64,000 nucleotides of DNA from positions 35,683,754 through 35,747,753 of the forward strand of contig NC_074721.1 of assembly GCF_947242115.1 (NCBI RefSeq), given 5' to 3'. Position numbers and translations under genes: made by a program. The notes beneath the pieces were generated by a model that saw nothing but the letters and a program-made list of their open reading frames with translations, did no database searches and was not told where the DNA came from. The stretch comes from Biomphalaria glabrata (taxonomy: Eukaryota; Mollusca; Gastropoda; Planorbidae). Shown piece by piece: positions 1 to 11,288 of the stretch; within the stretch, counting starts at the first letter, position 1; the number at the start of each line of letters is the position of its first letter.

Positions 1-344
1 CGTGTATCACATGTTGAGTAGCGCTAGGTAATTAGAGCAACAAATTAGCTCACAAATTGGTCTGTTGTTAGCACATCACTCAGAACCTGGACGCTGTTGT
101 TTAAAGTGATTGGGCTTAGATACAAATTATTTCTAGGACAAAGAGTTTTTGTTTGCATCTAAACAGTATTGACAACAGCTAGGTCATGAGCTTAGTCCTT
201 GCTTGCGCAGAGACTTCTTCTAATCAAAGATTTAGCTGACCCAGCCTTTCAGAATGTCAACCTGTTTGTTTCGCTCACCTCGTCTATAATTTATTTGGGA
301 AACCTTTTTTCTTCACTCGTCTCTGTCATTTGTCTTTGATAGAA

Positions 345-600
345 TTTCATTCTGATGTTCTTTCTGAAAATATTGAAACCTGCCTTTTTACCTGCTTTGG
401 TGGACCCCCTCGGGGGCCGATTTAGAGTTTGTGTTTCCACACAAACTGTCTTTGTAACCTTGTTCGCTTTTAGAAAAGAAAAAAAAAGTAGTCGTTGCAT
501 CTAGTTTATGAGATCTAAACGGAACGGACGGACGGAGAGACCAAAAAAAACTATTAGCGTCTATTCTCCTTACTGGGGCCGCTAAAAATTCACAAATATT
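345..600. repeat. Dispersed repeat family A, copy 1
   Basis: The segment pairs with two other places in the window. Bases 350-460 match 54445-54560, sharing a GTTTGTG...CACAAAC inverted repeat and the flanking text. Bases 470-590 match 17505-17670, sharing TAGTTTATGAGATCT, the GGACGGAC run and a GGGGNCCGCTAAAAA end. The two partial matches cover adjacent parts of one longer element. No coding domain is visible, and the orientation and class are unknown. Confidence 0.6.
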
Positions 601-1304
601 TAGGAGCTCTGAGAATAAGCTTTCATTAGAACAGCTTTTTTTATGTGCACAGCACTTTTCACGAAGAAGCTTAGTTGCAAATAATTTCAAATTGCAGTAC
701 TGGTCCAACAATCGAACATTGTTGACATCTATACAGCTTTCCTTTTGGCACTGTATGCATGATAATAGATCATCAATGTCATTATTTAATGTGAACAATG
801 TGATAATTATTAATGTATTTAGAAAAATGAAGTGAAAGTACTGGAAGACTTCGAAACGCGTAGTCTTTCTTCTAAGTTTTCAAATAGTTAAGAACCAGAA
901 TTGCCTGGTTTTGAATCTACTTCAAAATATAAGTCAACAGAATTATGACCTCAATGCATTACTCCAACAAAAGCAATCACTTTTATATGATATTCACTAT
1001 GGAAACTACTATTGTTCTAGAATAGTTCTGTCAGCTGTACTTGAGAATTAAAATTTTTTTTTAGAAAAATGTGTCTGGGTTTTATATTTATCTAGTAAGG
1101 AGAATTTACAGGAAACTAAAAAAAAAAAAAACAACGTGTGTTCTACAAGATGGTCGCCAATGAATGATGCCTTAACAGGAGTAGGATTGAAATTATTTGA
1201 TAAAATGAAATAAATGTGTTTAAAAAAAATACTTTCTGTAATAACGTTACGAGGCTACAACGTTTGAGGAAAAATGAGAAATATTTGATGCTAATAAGCC
1301 TTGT

Positions 1305-1830
1305 CTTCGAGTCCGAAGATTAATGAGGATTGCAGTATTTCCCGTGGCTACCCCAGCTGTGACCTACATATTTTGTTACATCTAGCGCAGGCATAACCAT
1401 TGTCCACCGGTGGTCGATCTAGAGTTTTATTCTTCGTCTAGATCTACGTCTGTCCTGGACAGCGGATTTTCTTTAAGTCTCAAATTTGTTTACCACCGCC
1501 TTTGAGAGTGACATTCAACTGTCTTGTTCTGAATCCGCCTGCTACCAGGTGCTTTCGTCTATGTCAGTTAAAGTGTTTAAGTGTGTTAGGCTATAGAGAG
1601 GGGCCGCTTGGATGGACGTAGAGATTTAGTTTGACGACATTCGACGGTTCCCTTCGTTATTATTCAACTTCTTGTTCGACATTCACTCGTTGACTAACTT
1701 CTATTGTTGGCCTTTCGACTGTTTTGTGTGTGTGTGTGTTTGTTTTTTACTTCGTTATTTGAGTGTTACCTCCCTTTAGTTTATCTGCGTAGTACACAGC
1801 GCGGAAGTGCCTGACACATTTGTTCTGCTT
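1305..1830 (+). repeat. Dispersed repeat family B, copy 1
   Basis: Bases 1305-1600 match 31858-32110 in the same orientation (shared blocks include GCAGGCATAACCATNGTCC, CGGTGGTCGAT and ACCAGGTGCT). Bases 1615-1690 and 1750-1815 match 57365-57290 and 56735-56690 on the opposite strand. The three copies are imperfect, so they are old. I see no reading frame or terminal structure that names the class. Confidence 0.6.
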
Positions 1831-2169
1831 ATTTTCGAGTACCAAATTGTCAGCGCAAAAAATTTCGGAAAAAAAGAAAGCTTTGTAGCAAGTAAAAACT
1901 TGCAATAAATCGAGATCTGTAATGAAGAAATTAATTCTTGGCATTGCTTTGAGCGCGAGAAAATTGAGGCTACAGAAGTAGCAAGATCTTGTGTGGATCC
2001 AGAGTTGACAGTTTCTTCAGCAGAACATTCAATTTCAAAGTTGCGAAACATTTAATCAAGAAGTTATATGACCCTAAGCTCGCTGGCTGGACCAAAAGAT
2101 TAGATATAAATGCACTTAGAATATGAAAGATCAGATGGTCTGCTATAGCTCTTAAAAATTAAAAAATAA

Positions 2170-2457
2170 TTAGGTGTCATGGAAGGCGCCTTGGCTAAGT
2201 GGTAAAGCGACTGGCTTCTGAACCGGATTAACCGGGTTCGAATCCTGGTGAAGACTGGGACTTTTAATTCGAGGGATCTTTGGGCGCCTCTGAGTCCTCC
2301 CAGCTCTAATGGGTACATGATAAGTAAAGGCGGTTGGTCGTTGTGCTGGCCACATGACACCCTCGTTAACCTAGGCCACAGAAACAGATGACCTTTACAT
2401 CATCTGCCTTGTAGACCACAAGGTCTGGACAGGGAAGTTTTACTTTTAGGTGTCATG
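2170..2457. repeat. Target-site duplication of the SINE at 2182
   Basis: TTAGGTGTCATG occurs at both ends of the SINE (2170-2181 and 2446-2457). This sets the limits of the insertion. Confidence 0.8.
2182..2445 (+). mobile_element. tRNA-derived SINE family 1, copy 1
   Basis: The head carries RNA polymerase III promoter boxes: an A-box-like GGCTAAGTGGTAAAGCG near 2191 and a B box GGTTCGAATCC near 2236. The non-tRNA body contains GGGCGCCTCTGAGTCC and CAGATGACCTTTACATC. A 12-bp target duplication (TTAGGTGTCATG) flanks it at 2170-2181 and 2446-2457. Copies at 51178-51438 (minus) and 55298-55575 (plus) share head and body. The clean duplication suggests a fairly young insertion. Confidence 0.85.
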
Positions 2458-2635
2458 ACATTACTAATTGTAAAAGTTGTAACTGAATTGAGTGTCATGA
2501 CGCACTATTACTTGTAAAAAGGTAAAAACTGGATTGGAATGTGTTTTGTTAATGTTTAAGTACATTCAATTTAACTCGTTCTTTTTGTTTTGTTTTTTAT
2601 TTTGTTGTTTTTTTAGTCACACACCAACGTTCAAA

Positions 2636-2680
2636 ATCTTTGAGTTCCCACTCACTAATATCTGGCTACGCCACTGCCTA
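2636..2680. repeat. MITE terminus fragment (CTGGCTACGCCACTG)
   Basis: A lone end TCTGGCTACGCCACTG at about 2660-2676 matches the right end of the MITEs at 33109-33299 and 34963-36316. The partner end is not visible nearby, so this is probably a relic. Confidence 0.45.
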
Positions 2681-2729
2681 TTTGGTACTACGTGGCTGAG
2701 GATTAGCAGCTGGTTTAATTGAGCAGTTG

Positions 2730-2785
2730 TATATAACAGCCTGACTACGTTTGGATCCGACAGAGTTCTGAAGAATCAAGTTACA
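2730..2785 (+). promoter_or_regulatory. TATA box and non-coding first exon of gene 1
   Basis: TATATAA lies at 2730-2736. About 25-30 bases downstream would place a transcription start near 2760. The short putative exon ends at 2785 in AAGTTACA, followed by a consensus donor GTAAGTATT at 2786. The matching acceptor is CATTATTACACAG, ending at 6844, preceded by a pyrimidine-rich tract and followed 26 bases later by the ATG of gene 1. The join is inferred from splice signals only; no transcript is available. Confidence 0.5.
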
Positions 2786-2814
2786 GTAAGTATTAACACC
2801 TCCTCATTATCCCA

Positions 2815-2862
2815 CATCTCTCTCTCTCTCTCGCTCTCGATCTCTTTCTCTCGATCTCTATC
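2815..2862. repeat. CT-rich simple repeat
   Basis: TCTCTCTC runs with interspersed GATCTC lie just inside the first intron of gene 1. Confidence 0.8.
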
Positions 2863-3266
2863 ACACATTTTATGTTTATATTCTCCCTTTCACTAACTCC
2901 ATTCTTTGCACCACACACACACACAGTCCTACTCCCTAGCGTTTTATTGCGCCATTTTGTAGTGCTACGACTAAATGATACTGTTTAGCGTGAATGTATG
3001 AATGACACCATTGGATCAGTGACTTTCAATTATGTCGACACTTTGAATGTTAAAATCTCACCGCTAAATAGTTCTAAGCATACATATAAATGTCGATCAG
3101 AGCTCCGAGTTCGTAGGCTACCATTCTGGCTACCTCTGCCAACCTGCAGGATGTCTAGAAATAATCCTCATTTCCGAAAGAATGCCCAAAACAAGAGAAA
3201 TATAACGGACAAAGCATTATGGGAAGTGTTTCAGCAGACATCTACATTTAGATTTTAGATCATAGA

Positions 3267-4227
3267 CAGGGGCGGACTGGCTATATGGGCAAACGGGCAA
3301 ATACCAAATGGGCCGGTCTGGTCGCAACCAAAGAAAAAAAAAAATTCAATGCAGACAACTTTTAAAAAAGGCCCGAACACGTTTTTTTTTTTTTTTAAAT
3401 TCTTATTACAATTAATTTTGTTTGAAATTCAACAAGAAAAATACACTATACACTGTACGTATTATCATTTCCAAAACGTTAGACTGTACTTTCTGCTATG
3501 CACGAGCGGCATAGACTGCCTTGATGTCTTCATACATGTATAAATAGAATACATTATGTAATCCTACGAATGCATACATCCAGTTTTCGATGCGTTATCA
3601 AACTTTATATATTTGTAGAGAATTAGGCTTACACCTATAATATAACATATGGGCATGGCCGGGAGGGTCTTCAAATTATCACTTGCCTCAGACCTCATTG
3701 TCAGAAAGGGAAACTTTACTTACTGCCCCAGTGCAGCCAACTTAAGGAAACAAAGTCACCAAATTTCATGAGCGTAGTCAAAAGAGGTTTTGTGGTTTCC
3801 CTCCCCCCCCCCCCTTTCAATTGAATTTTTTTTAGCGGAAGAGTAGCAGGCTAATTACACTGTAGATACTTCAGAATATACATTTTTAAAGCTTAAAATA
3901 ACGGAAATTATGCTTGGTTGCGGGGCTTCGCCCCAGAATCCAGTTGGGGGGGGGGGGCTCACAGCGCTCCCTCAGACTCCCCAGCTGGCGGTGTGTACTG
4001 TCTTTCCACTAATTATAGCAAGGGAGTATTCTAGGGTAGAAAATTTTGTTTGAAAGAATGAAACATCAGAATGTAATGAAGATTAATTACATATACACAC
4101 AATAATATATATATATAAATGCGGAGTGGGGTAAAAATCCCCCCCACTAGAAAATATATGACATGCCATTTGTGGGCCGGTTTATATGGTAATGCCCGGG
4201 CCGATTTTGATACACAGTCCGCCCCTG
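3267..4227. mobile_element. hAT-type MITE family M1, copy 1
   Basis: The 961-bp element begins CAGGGGCGGACTGGCTATAT and ends CAGTCCGCCCCTG, giving terminal inverted repeats. A perfect 8-bp duplication ATCATAGA flanks it (3259-3266 and 4228-4235), the hAT signature. Subterminal GGGCCGG motifs are present at both ends. There is no transposase frame. A second copy at 10260-12868 has the same ends and much of the interior. Confidence 0.88.
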
Positions 4228-4255
4228 ATCATAGACTATATATATAGTCTATGAT
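4228..4255. repeat. Perfect 28-bp palindrome at the MITE edge
   Basis: The right target duplication of the M1 MITE forms the left arm of a perfect palindrome: ATCATAGACTATAT followed directly by its reverse complement. It could extrude as a cruciform and may be why the target was chosen. Confidence 0.85.
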
Positions 4256-4699
4256 TTAGATCTATTTAGATTTGGTACAATTATGAAGGATTTTAGAAAG
4301 AGACCTAGTAGACCTCTAGCTCTATTTACCTTTGCTAAAAGGATGGAGGAGTGGGTGAGTGTTTTAGCAGACGTCTAGTCTCTTGATCATTGACTGGTGT
4401 AGTGTGTGGCTCATTTTTTTTCAAAATAATTGATATGTTTTATTTTCGGATTGAAATTTTTTATCAACTTTCTCCAATGTAGTTTTATTTATAGCGTACC
4501 TAATTAAAGAATTATTGTTTCAATAAATGTGTCATTTCATTCATGCGTCGGTCTGACAAACTCAGAGAACAAGAGTAAGGTATAGTTAAGAGAAAGAGAG
4601 AGATTGAGAGAGAGAGATTGAGAGAGAGAAAGTATTTTGTCATAATTAAGCGTAGTAAGAAATTTGGTGATGCACTCTGCCCAAAGAGCTTTTGAAGAG

Positions 4700-4830
4700 C
4701 CAGTCTAGTGAGGCCTGTCTATTGCATGTTTAATAAGTCCTCTCTATTGCATGTTTAATAAGTCCTGTCTATTGCATGTTTAATAAGTCCTCTCTATTGC
4801 GTGTTTAATAAGTCCTCTATATTGCATGTT
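4700..4830. repeat. 25-bp tandem repeat, left part
   Basis: About five units contain ATTGCATGTTTAATAAGTCC. The array resumes at 6667-6736, so it was one array split by the hAT element at 4831-6666. Confidence 0.85.
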
Positions 4831-6666
4831 TAGTGATGGGCAAAAGTTAGCTAAAAAGTTGCTAACTTTTAGTTTAACTAAAAAAAATTAGTTAAGGCCA
4901 AAGTTTAATTTAAAAAAAAAAGTTTAGTTAAAATCCTAGTTTAATTAATTTTTTTTAGTTACAAACTAAAAAGTTTAATTACAAATTTTACAAACTTTTT
5001 TAACATACATACCAATAAATATTTAGATCTATGTAATTTGGAGAATATATGTAATGAATAATAGAGAGGAGAATAAACTAGAGGGTGCACAGGTCACTAG
5101 AAAGCCTTTTGACCTTTACCCTATAATGGTCGCTATTCCCGCCAATTCAATGTATTTCAAAGGCTAGAAAAATAAACGTGTTCATTATATTTCTAGCAAG
5201 TTTCGCTGCTTGATAAATCCTGATAATTCCTTGCTTCTATTGATCTACATTTTGTTGCTTTTTTTTAGACACCAGTGTGTTCCTGTATAGCTGCAAACAA
5301 AGAATTTTGCTTTACTATAGATCTAAAAGAAATGTCGACTCTTTCTCTTTTTATTTTAAAACTTTTTACTAGATAGATCTAGAGTTACAGTCTAGTGACA
5401 TCTAGTCTATTAGTATTAGTCTATTACTACTATTAGATCTATAGTAATAATAATAATATATTTAATTATTTTAGTCTCTTAGTCTTAATTTTAAGTAGAG
5501 TCTAACTCTTAGTAGTCTTAGATCTAGATTCTAGATGTAAATTTAAAATTATAAGTCAATAATATAGATTTAGATCTATTAATTGAAATCTATACTATAT
5601 TACATTACTTTATGAGACTAGATCTATTACTTTAGAGTTTAGAGATTCTACTATTCTAGAATTAGAGTCTAGATTAGATTATTAGATCTAGATATATTAT
5701 ATCTAGATTAGGCCTACTTATTATACTAAGACCTAAGATGCATAGATGATAGATCTATAATGACTATAATACTATTAATACTAACTGTATCTAACTAACT
5801 AATAATAGTAATAATAGTCGTCACTATATACTAGATCTAATACTAAATTAACTAAATCTAGAGTTCTAGACTAGATCTACATCTACTTCTATTATAATTA
5901 TACTTATATCTACGAACTAGATCTATTAGACTAGATCTAGTATTAACTACTATAGAGTATACAGACATAAATACCCATATCTAGTTATAATCATAATTAT
6001 CATAATTATAATAATCTAAAATCTCTAGATCTAGAGTTACTAAGATATCTACTAGTTACTAGACTCTATCTAGATTTTAGATCTAGTAGTAGTAGTAGTA
6101 ACTAGTATTTCTTAGATTATTTTTAGATTAAAATATTAATTATTTGATCTAGGTCTAGTAGCTAGATTTAATTCTAGATCCAGATTATGTTTCTGATCAT
6201 TTTGTTTGTAGAAGATATTAGATCCAGAATATTCTAAAATCTAGAGTTAGTTAGAGAGTCAACATGCAGTTTTATCATTACTTCTAAAGGTACTTATATT
6301 AGAACTTGGACAATTACTTCTAATTTCTTTCTATAATAGTATCATTCTAATTCTAGTGATTCTATTAAGAATCTTAATTTAAGATCTACACATCTATCCC
6401 ATAAAGACATTTAAATCTTTTTTCATGTGCACAAATAAATGTTTATTACATTTTGCTAAAGAGATTGGTTGTGCTTTATATTTTTCATGTTTGGCTGTTT
6501 CGTCCTTAAAAAAGGTCAAAATAGTTAGTAAAAGTTTAACTAAAGTTTCTTAGTTTAGTATAACTAATTTTTTCAATTTGTTATTAACTAAAAGTTTAAT
6601 TACTTTTTTTTAGTTGAAACTTAGTTTTAGTTTAACTAAAAAAATTTAGTTTAGTTCCCATCACTA
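4831..6666. mobile_element. hAT-type non-autonomous element M2
   Basis: The 1836-bp element starts TAGTGATGGGCAAAAGTTAG and ends CCCATCACTA. An exact 8-bp duplication TGCATGTT flanks it (4823-4830 and 6667-6674). The terminal 150-160 bp at each end are long imperfect inverted repeats built of AGTTTAACTAAA-like words. The interior (about 5380-6240) is dominated by TAGATCTA, CTAGATCT and TTAGTCTA words. No transposase frame is visible, so movement would need a helper hAT transposase. Confidence 0.85.
5380..6240. repeat. TAGATCTA-rich low-complexity core
   Basis: The core is a dense, non-tandem mix of AGATCT, TCTAGA and ACTAGT palindromic hexamers in AT-rich context. No period is constant. It lies inside M2. 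Confidence 0.7.
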
Positions 6667-6736
6667 TGCATGTTTAATAAGTCCTCTCTATTGCATGTTT
6701 AATAAGTCCTGTCTATTGCATGTTTAATAAGTCCTG
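6667..6736. repeat. 25-bp tandem repeat, right part
   Basis: About three further units of the array at 4700-4830 continue here after the M2 insertion. Confidence 0.85.
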
Positions 6737-6844
6737 ACTTAACTGTTATACGGGATGATCTTCTCAATGTTGGAGTAGTCGTGAGTTTGCTTCCGTTAGC
6801 AATAATTTAAACTTAAACATGTTTTGTCTTTCATTATTACACAG

Positions 6845-6870
6845 TTGAAAACTAAAACGGAAAAAAACAA
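6845..6870 (+). other. 5' untranslated segment of gene 1 exon 2
   Basis: The 26 A-rich bases lie between a strong acceptor (pyrimidine tract plus ACAG ending at 6844) and the ATG at 6871. The ATG sits in a favourable AACAAATGG context. Confidence 0.55.
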
Positions 6871-6951
6871 ATGGCACTATTGAATGTTGAAATTATCTTG
6901 ACGATTGTTTGTCTTGTAGCAGTCGATTGGTCAGAGTCAAGGACAGCACAG
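6871..6951 (+). CDS. Gene 1 coding exon 1 (signal peptide)
   Basis: The 27 codons end in frame at CAG, followed by the donor GTAAGTCAA at 6952. Upstream, the exon probably begins at 6845 after the acceptor TTACACAG, leaving a 26-base 5' untranslated segment. The hydrophobic core is about residues 8-18. Confidence 0.75.
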
Positions 6952-9900
6952 GTAAGTCAAGTTGTTTTATATAGTTATAATTGCGAACCATGCCCGCCGC
7001 CATCCCCAGTACTCCTGAGCTAGGATCCAGAAAGACACAGAGAGAGAGAAAGAGACAGTGAGAGAAAGAGAGACAGAGAGAGACAGGGAAAGAGAGACAG
7101 TGAGAGAGAGATAGACAGAGAGAGGCAGAGAGAGAGAGACAGACAGAGAGAGAAACAGAGAGAGAGAGAGACAGCGAGAGAGAGACAGAGAGAGAGAGAC
7201 AAAGAGAGACAGAGAGAGACAGAGAGAAAGACAGATAGAGACAGAGAGAGACAGAGAGAGAGACAGAGAGAGAGACAGACAGAGAGAGAAACAGAGAGAG
7301 AGAGAGACAGCGAGAGAGAGACAGAGAGAGAGAGACAAAGAGAGACAGAGAGAGACAGAGAGAAAGACAGATAGAGACAGAGAGAGACAGAGAGAGAGAC
7401 AGAGAGAGAGACAGAGAGACATAAAGAGAGAGAGAGAGAGATAAAGCGCGCAAGATATGATACATTGTATCACTGTTGTTTCTCTACATTCAAAAGAAGT
7501 CAAATAAAAAATTACAATGAATAAAACCAAATTGAAACTTCTTTTAAAAAATGTTTGTTTAAAACTAAAGCTGAAATTAAACGTAGTTGTATCAATTAGT
7601 TCCAATCAGTCATCTATTTAAATTTGTAATAGATCTAGACTAGCACTAACTGTGCGAATAGAAATATTTTTAGCAATGGTTTTTGTTTAGCGCAATTTCA
7701 TGCTTTTGGTTTTCTCAATGCGCTATGCTCCTATGATACCGACATTCACGGCTGGGAAGCACTAGCTCTCGGTCGCTCCTCATGGCGTGAAGCTGTGAGT
7801 GTCGGAGTCACGAGATACGAAGCAAGGAGAACGAGATACGAATCATGGAGAGTGGCCAGCGCGAAAGTGCGCCGAACCAACACAAAGCTGACAGAAGAAG
7901 CAGACCTATCTCCAACTGACCAAACCCACCCATGCCACGTATGCTGCCGGCTTTTCAATAATTTATACCACCATGTCTGTCAAGTACTATTTCTTTCCCT
8001 TTTTCGATACCAAAAAAATATCAATAGTTAATTACCTGATTGAGTCAATTTTTTAAAATTGATTCTTTTTTTGTCGGGTACAAGAAATAATTGTGCGAAG
8101 TTAATCTAATAATATTTTAATAAATTATTAAAAATAATTTGTTAATAAAATAATAAGTGGTTAATTTCCCCGTAAATGTCCATCTGTCTGTCTGTCACAC
8201 TCAGATCTAGAAACTAGAAGAGAAATGCGATGCGGCTTGAAAGGTTTAGGTGCAACGGCTACTTTTGTCTGTCGGTTGGTCTGTTTAGATAAAAAATAAA
8301 ACTCTAAAAGCTTCCGAAACATCTCAATCTATAATATATTTTCCGGATGTTTTTGTGCAAAACTAATCAATGTCAAAGAATGTTTGTTTGTTCTTCTAAC
8401 TTATATTACTTACATTTAATTTCCATGCTTAAACGATTCAAGAACACATGATGAATAATCTATTGTTCCGTTGTTGTTTTTTAATGTAAATAGCATATAA
8501 TGAAAATCTCTATACTGACTTATATTTCATTAACTAAAAAGTTATTCCGGATATTGCTTTATAAAAAATAAATTATGTCAAATGAATGTTTGAAATCACA
8601 TAATTGACTAATATTACACTTATATTCTTTGACAATACGTCACTATATGCATGACGCGTAGGACGTAATCATCTTCTTTTTTGAAGTAACGTCTGCATTA
8701 TATAAGATAGTTTAATTATCGATATCAAATTGTTTTGTAATTTAATCTTAAAACAAATTTATGTTAAATGACTTTATTTTTTTCAAAAATATCAACGATA
8801 TTTTTTTTTATCGGTAAAGAATGTTCCGGATTTAGTTTGAAAAAAAAAACGACCTACATTACTTTAATTTTCTTACAAATCGTCGCCAAAAAAGTTCTTA
8901 ATTTTTTATGAAAAATCTAATAACTCCAAAACAATGTTTGAAATCCCTCTTCAAATAAATAAAACAGATAATCTTTTTCTCATTTACGGAAATAGGTTTT
9001 TCTGGATTTTTATGAAAAATATTTTTATTCTATTTATGTTAAATCTCACTTCTCTCTTACACTACATTTAACATTCTAGCTAAAACGTTACAAAATCTAA
9101 TTATCGTTAATATTATGTTCTGATTTTTAAGGAAAACAACTTCCTAACACCAAATTATGGTATGAAAATCTCTCCACAAGGCTATGGTACATCTAATTTT
9201 CATACGACACCATCCCAAAAATTTAAATAACGGTATTAGATTTATGTGAAATCTCTTTTTCTCTTACTATATATACAAACATCCAGAACAATCTATTATA
9301 CATACATTAAACTATTGCGATGTTTGGGAAGATAAATTAAAGGTTAATCAATTATCATTAGCTTGTAGTGGTTTTTTATATTAAAATTAAAGTATAAACT
9401 TGATCGGAGAATGCGTGTGGTAGAAATAGCTCTAACAATTATTTAAGGGGCCTAAACACAACACATTCAGCCATTTCCTGTGAATATATAGTATAAGTTT
9501 CCCTTTTTGCTCTTAAACAAAATAAAGAATTACCAGTGTTTAATAGACTAACCGATTACTTTTTTTTATTGATTCATTTTTTGTCTGTCTCAATGAATAA
9601 TTGTGCGAAGTTAAAGCTTGATTCGAGAATTGATGTGGCAGAAATAACGTGCACGCACTTTTTACCAGACAGACATACAAACAGACATAGTGAGTTGATA
9701 TAAGCTTTATAAAAAAAAAATTCTCTATACAAACTATATTGTTTCGTTTTGTTTTTCTTGCTGTTTGTTCAACATTTGTTTTTAATCTGATTAGCTTCAA
9801 GCTTGATTAGGTTCTTTGTATTTCACCAGTGTGCTCAAACGGGCCAATTCTGCTCAAGATTTGATGGATGCTGTCAAGCAAATGAAGTCTGCTTAACACA

Positions 9901-11254
9901 CAATGGATATACAGACTTTTCGGAATCTACATTCTGTACAAACCTTCAAAGTAAGGTAAATGCTGGACCGAAACTTGCCTCTGGTAAGATTGTTCATAAG
10001 TTATTTTTATAGAATAGAACCTAGATCTATTCGAAAATATATTTAAAAAAAAAACGATTCTGCCCAGTGTCCCACGGCTAGTGTTGGCTTTGCAGTAAAA
10101 TCCAAACTAGCCAACAATCTAGCAGGGCTACCAGAAGGAATAAATGACCGTGTAATGACTTTACGCCTACCCTGACCTCAAGGCGACATGCAATTCTAAT
10201 ATGCCCCAACCATTTTTAAACAACATTTAGGAAGGATTCTACTCAGATTTGATCTCTGCCAGGGGCGGACTGGCTATATGGGCAGACGGGCAAATGCCCG
10301 GTGGGCCGGTACCAAATGGGCCGGTCTGGTCGCGACCAAAGAAAATTAAATTCAAAAGTGACAGCAGCAAGACACAAAGGCCCAAACACGTTTTCTTGTT
10401 TTTTTTTGTTTTTTTTTGTAAATTATTATTACAATTAATTTTGTTTGAAATTCTACAAGAATGTAATTTTAAGAATTACACTATACACTGTACGTATTAT
10501 CATTTGTAAAACGTTAGACCGTACTTTCTGCTATGCACTAGCGGCATGCCTTCAACACTACTTTGATGTCTTCGAGACTGTGTTTGGCCTGATCATTTTG
10601 CTGGTCGGCATGGGCCTTTGATGGCACTCCTTTTTTGGTTTTGCTCCTTCCCTCACCCTTTTTTTAATGGTTCCATTGAAAGTTAACGAAAAGAGGGATG
10701 GGAGAGGTTAAGTTAGAAAACATTGATATAACGCGGCAAAAGGGGAGACAATTAGCTCTTTAACAAAACTTAATAGAAGTTTACAAACACATACATACAG
10801 CCGCGAAATCGCAAACCACCCAATTTATTCATATCTCAATATAGGTATAAAGTTCTACTTTCTGCGATTTGAAAAGAAAAAGTTTCTTGTTGTTTATTTG
10901 TAATAGCATATATCTAAACATACTACACTTAAGACTTACAAAAAAACAAATTATTTAATTACAACATAAATCTAGATCTAAATCAATTCTATACCATTAT
11001 GATTAATGGCAAGCTTATGCATAGTATGAAGTCATTAATAATGAAAATTATTACAATAATTAAAATAATTTATATACCGCTGTCACATCCGATATTTAAT
11101 GAAAAGAGATTTAGAATCATTTATTTTTTTAAATAATATATTCATATACAAATCGCTATTTTGAGAATGTACTCGGAGGAAGCAAGAGCTTTTCACATTT
11201 AGAAGTACATCTCTTACCGTTCTGCTTTCTCTTATCTTTTAAAGGAATAGAGAG

Positions 11255-11288
<34 letters not shown>

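Noticed and set aside
2191-2250. Functional tRNA gene
   Set aside because: A and B boxes are present but no acceptor-stem pairing; the body, copies and target duplication show a SINE.
2998-3258. 86-codon plus-strand frame upstream of the MITE
   Set aside because: No motif, no splice sites consistent with gene 1, low-complexity surroundings.
6893-7605. Ser/Leu-rich minus-strand frames
   Set aside because: They are translations of a GA microsatellite in intron 1.
7746-8031. Possible coding exon (two short frames on opposite strands)
   Set aside because: No recognised domain, no agreeing splice sites, and phase 0 of gene 1 is already satisfied by exon 2.
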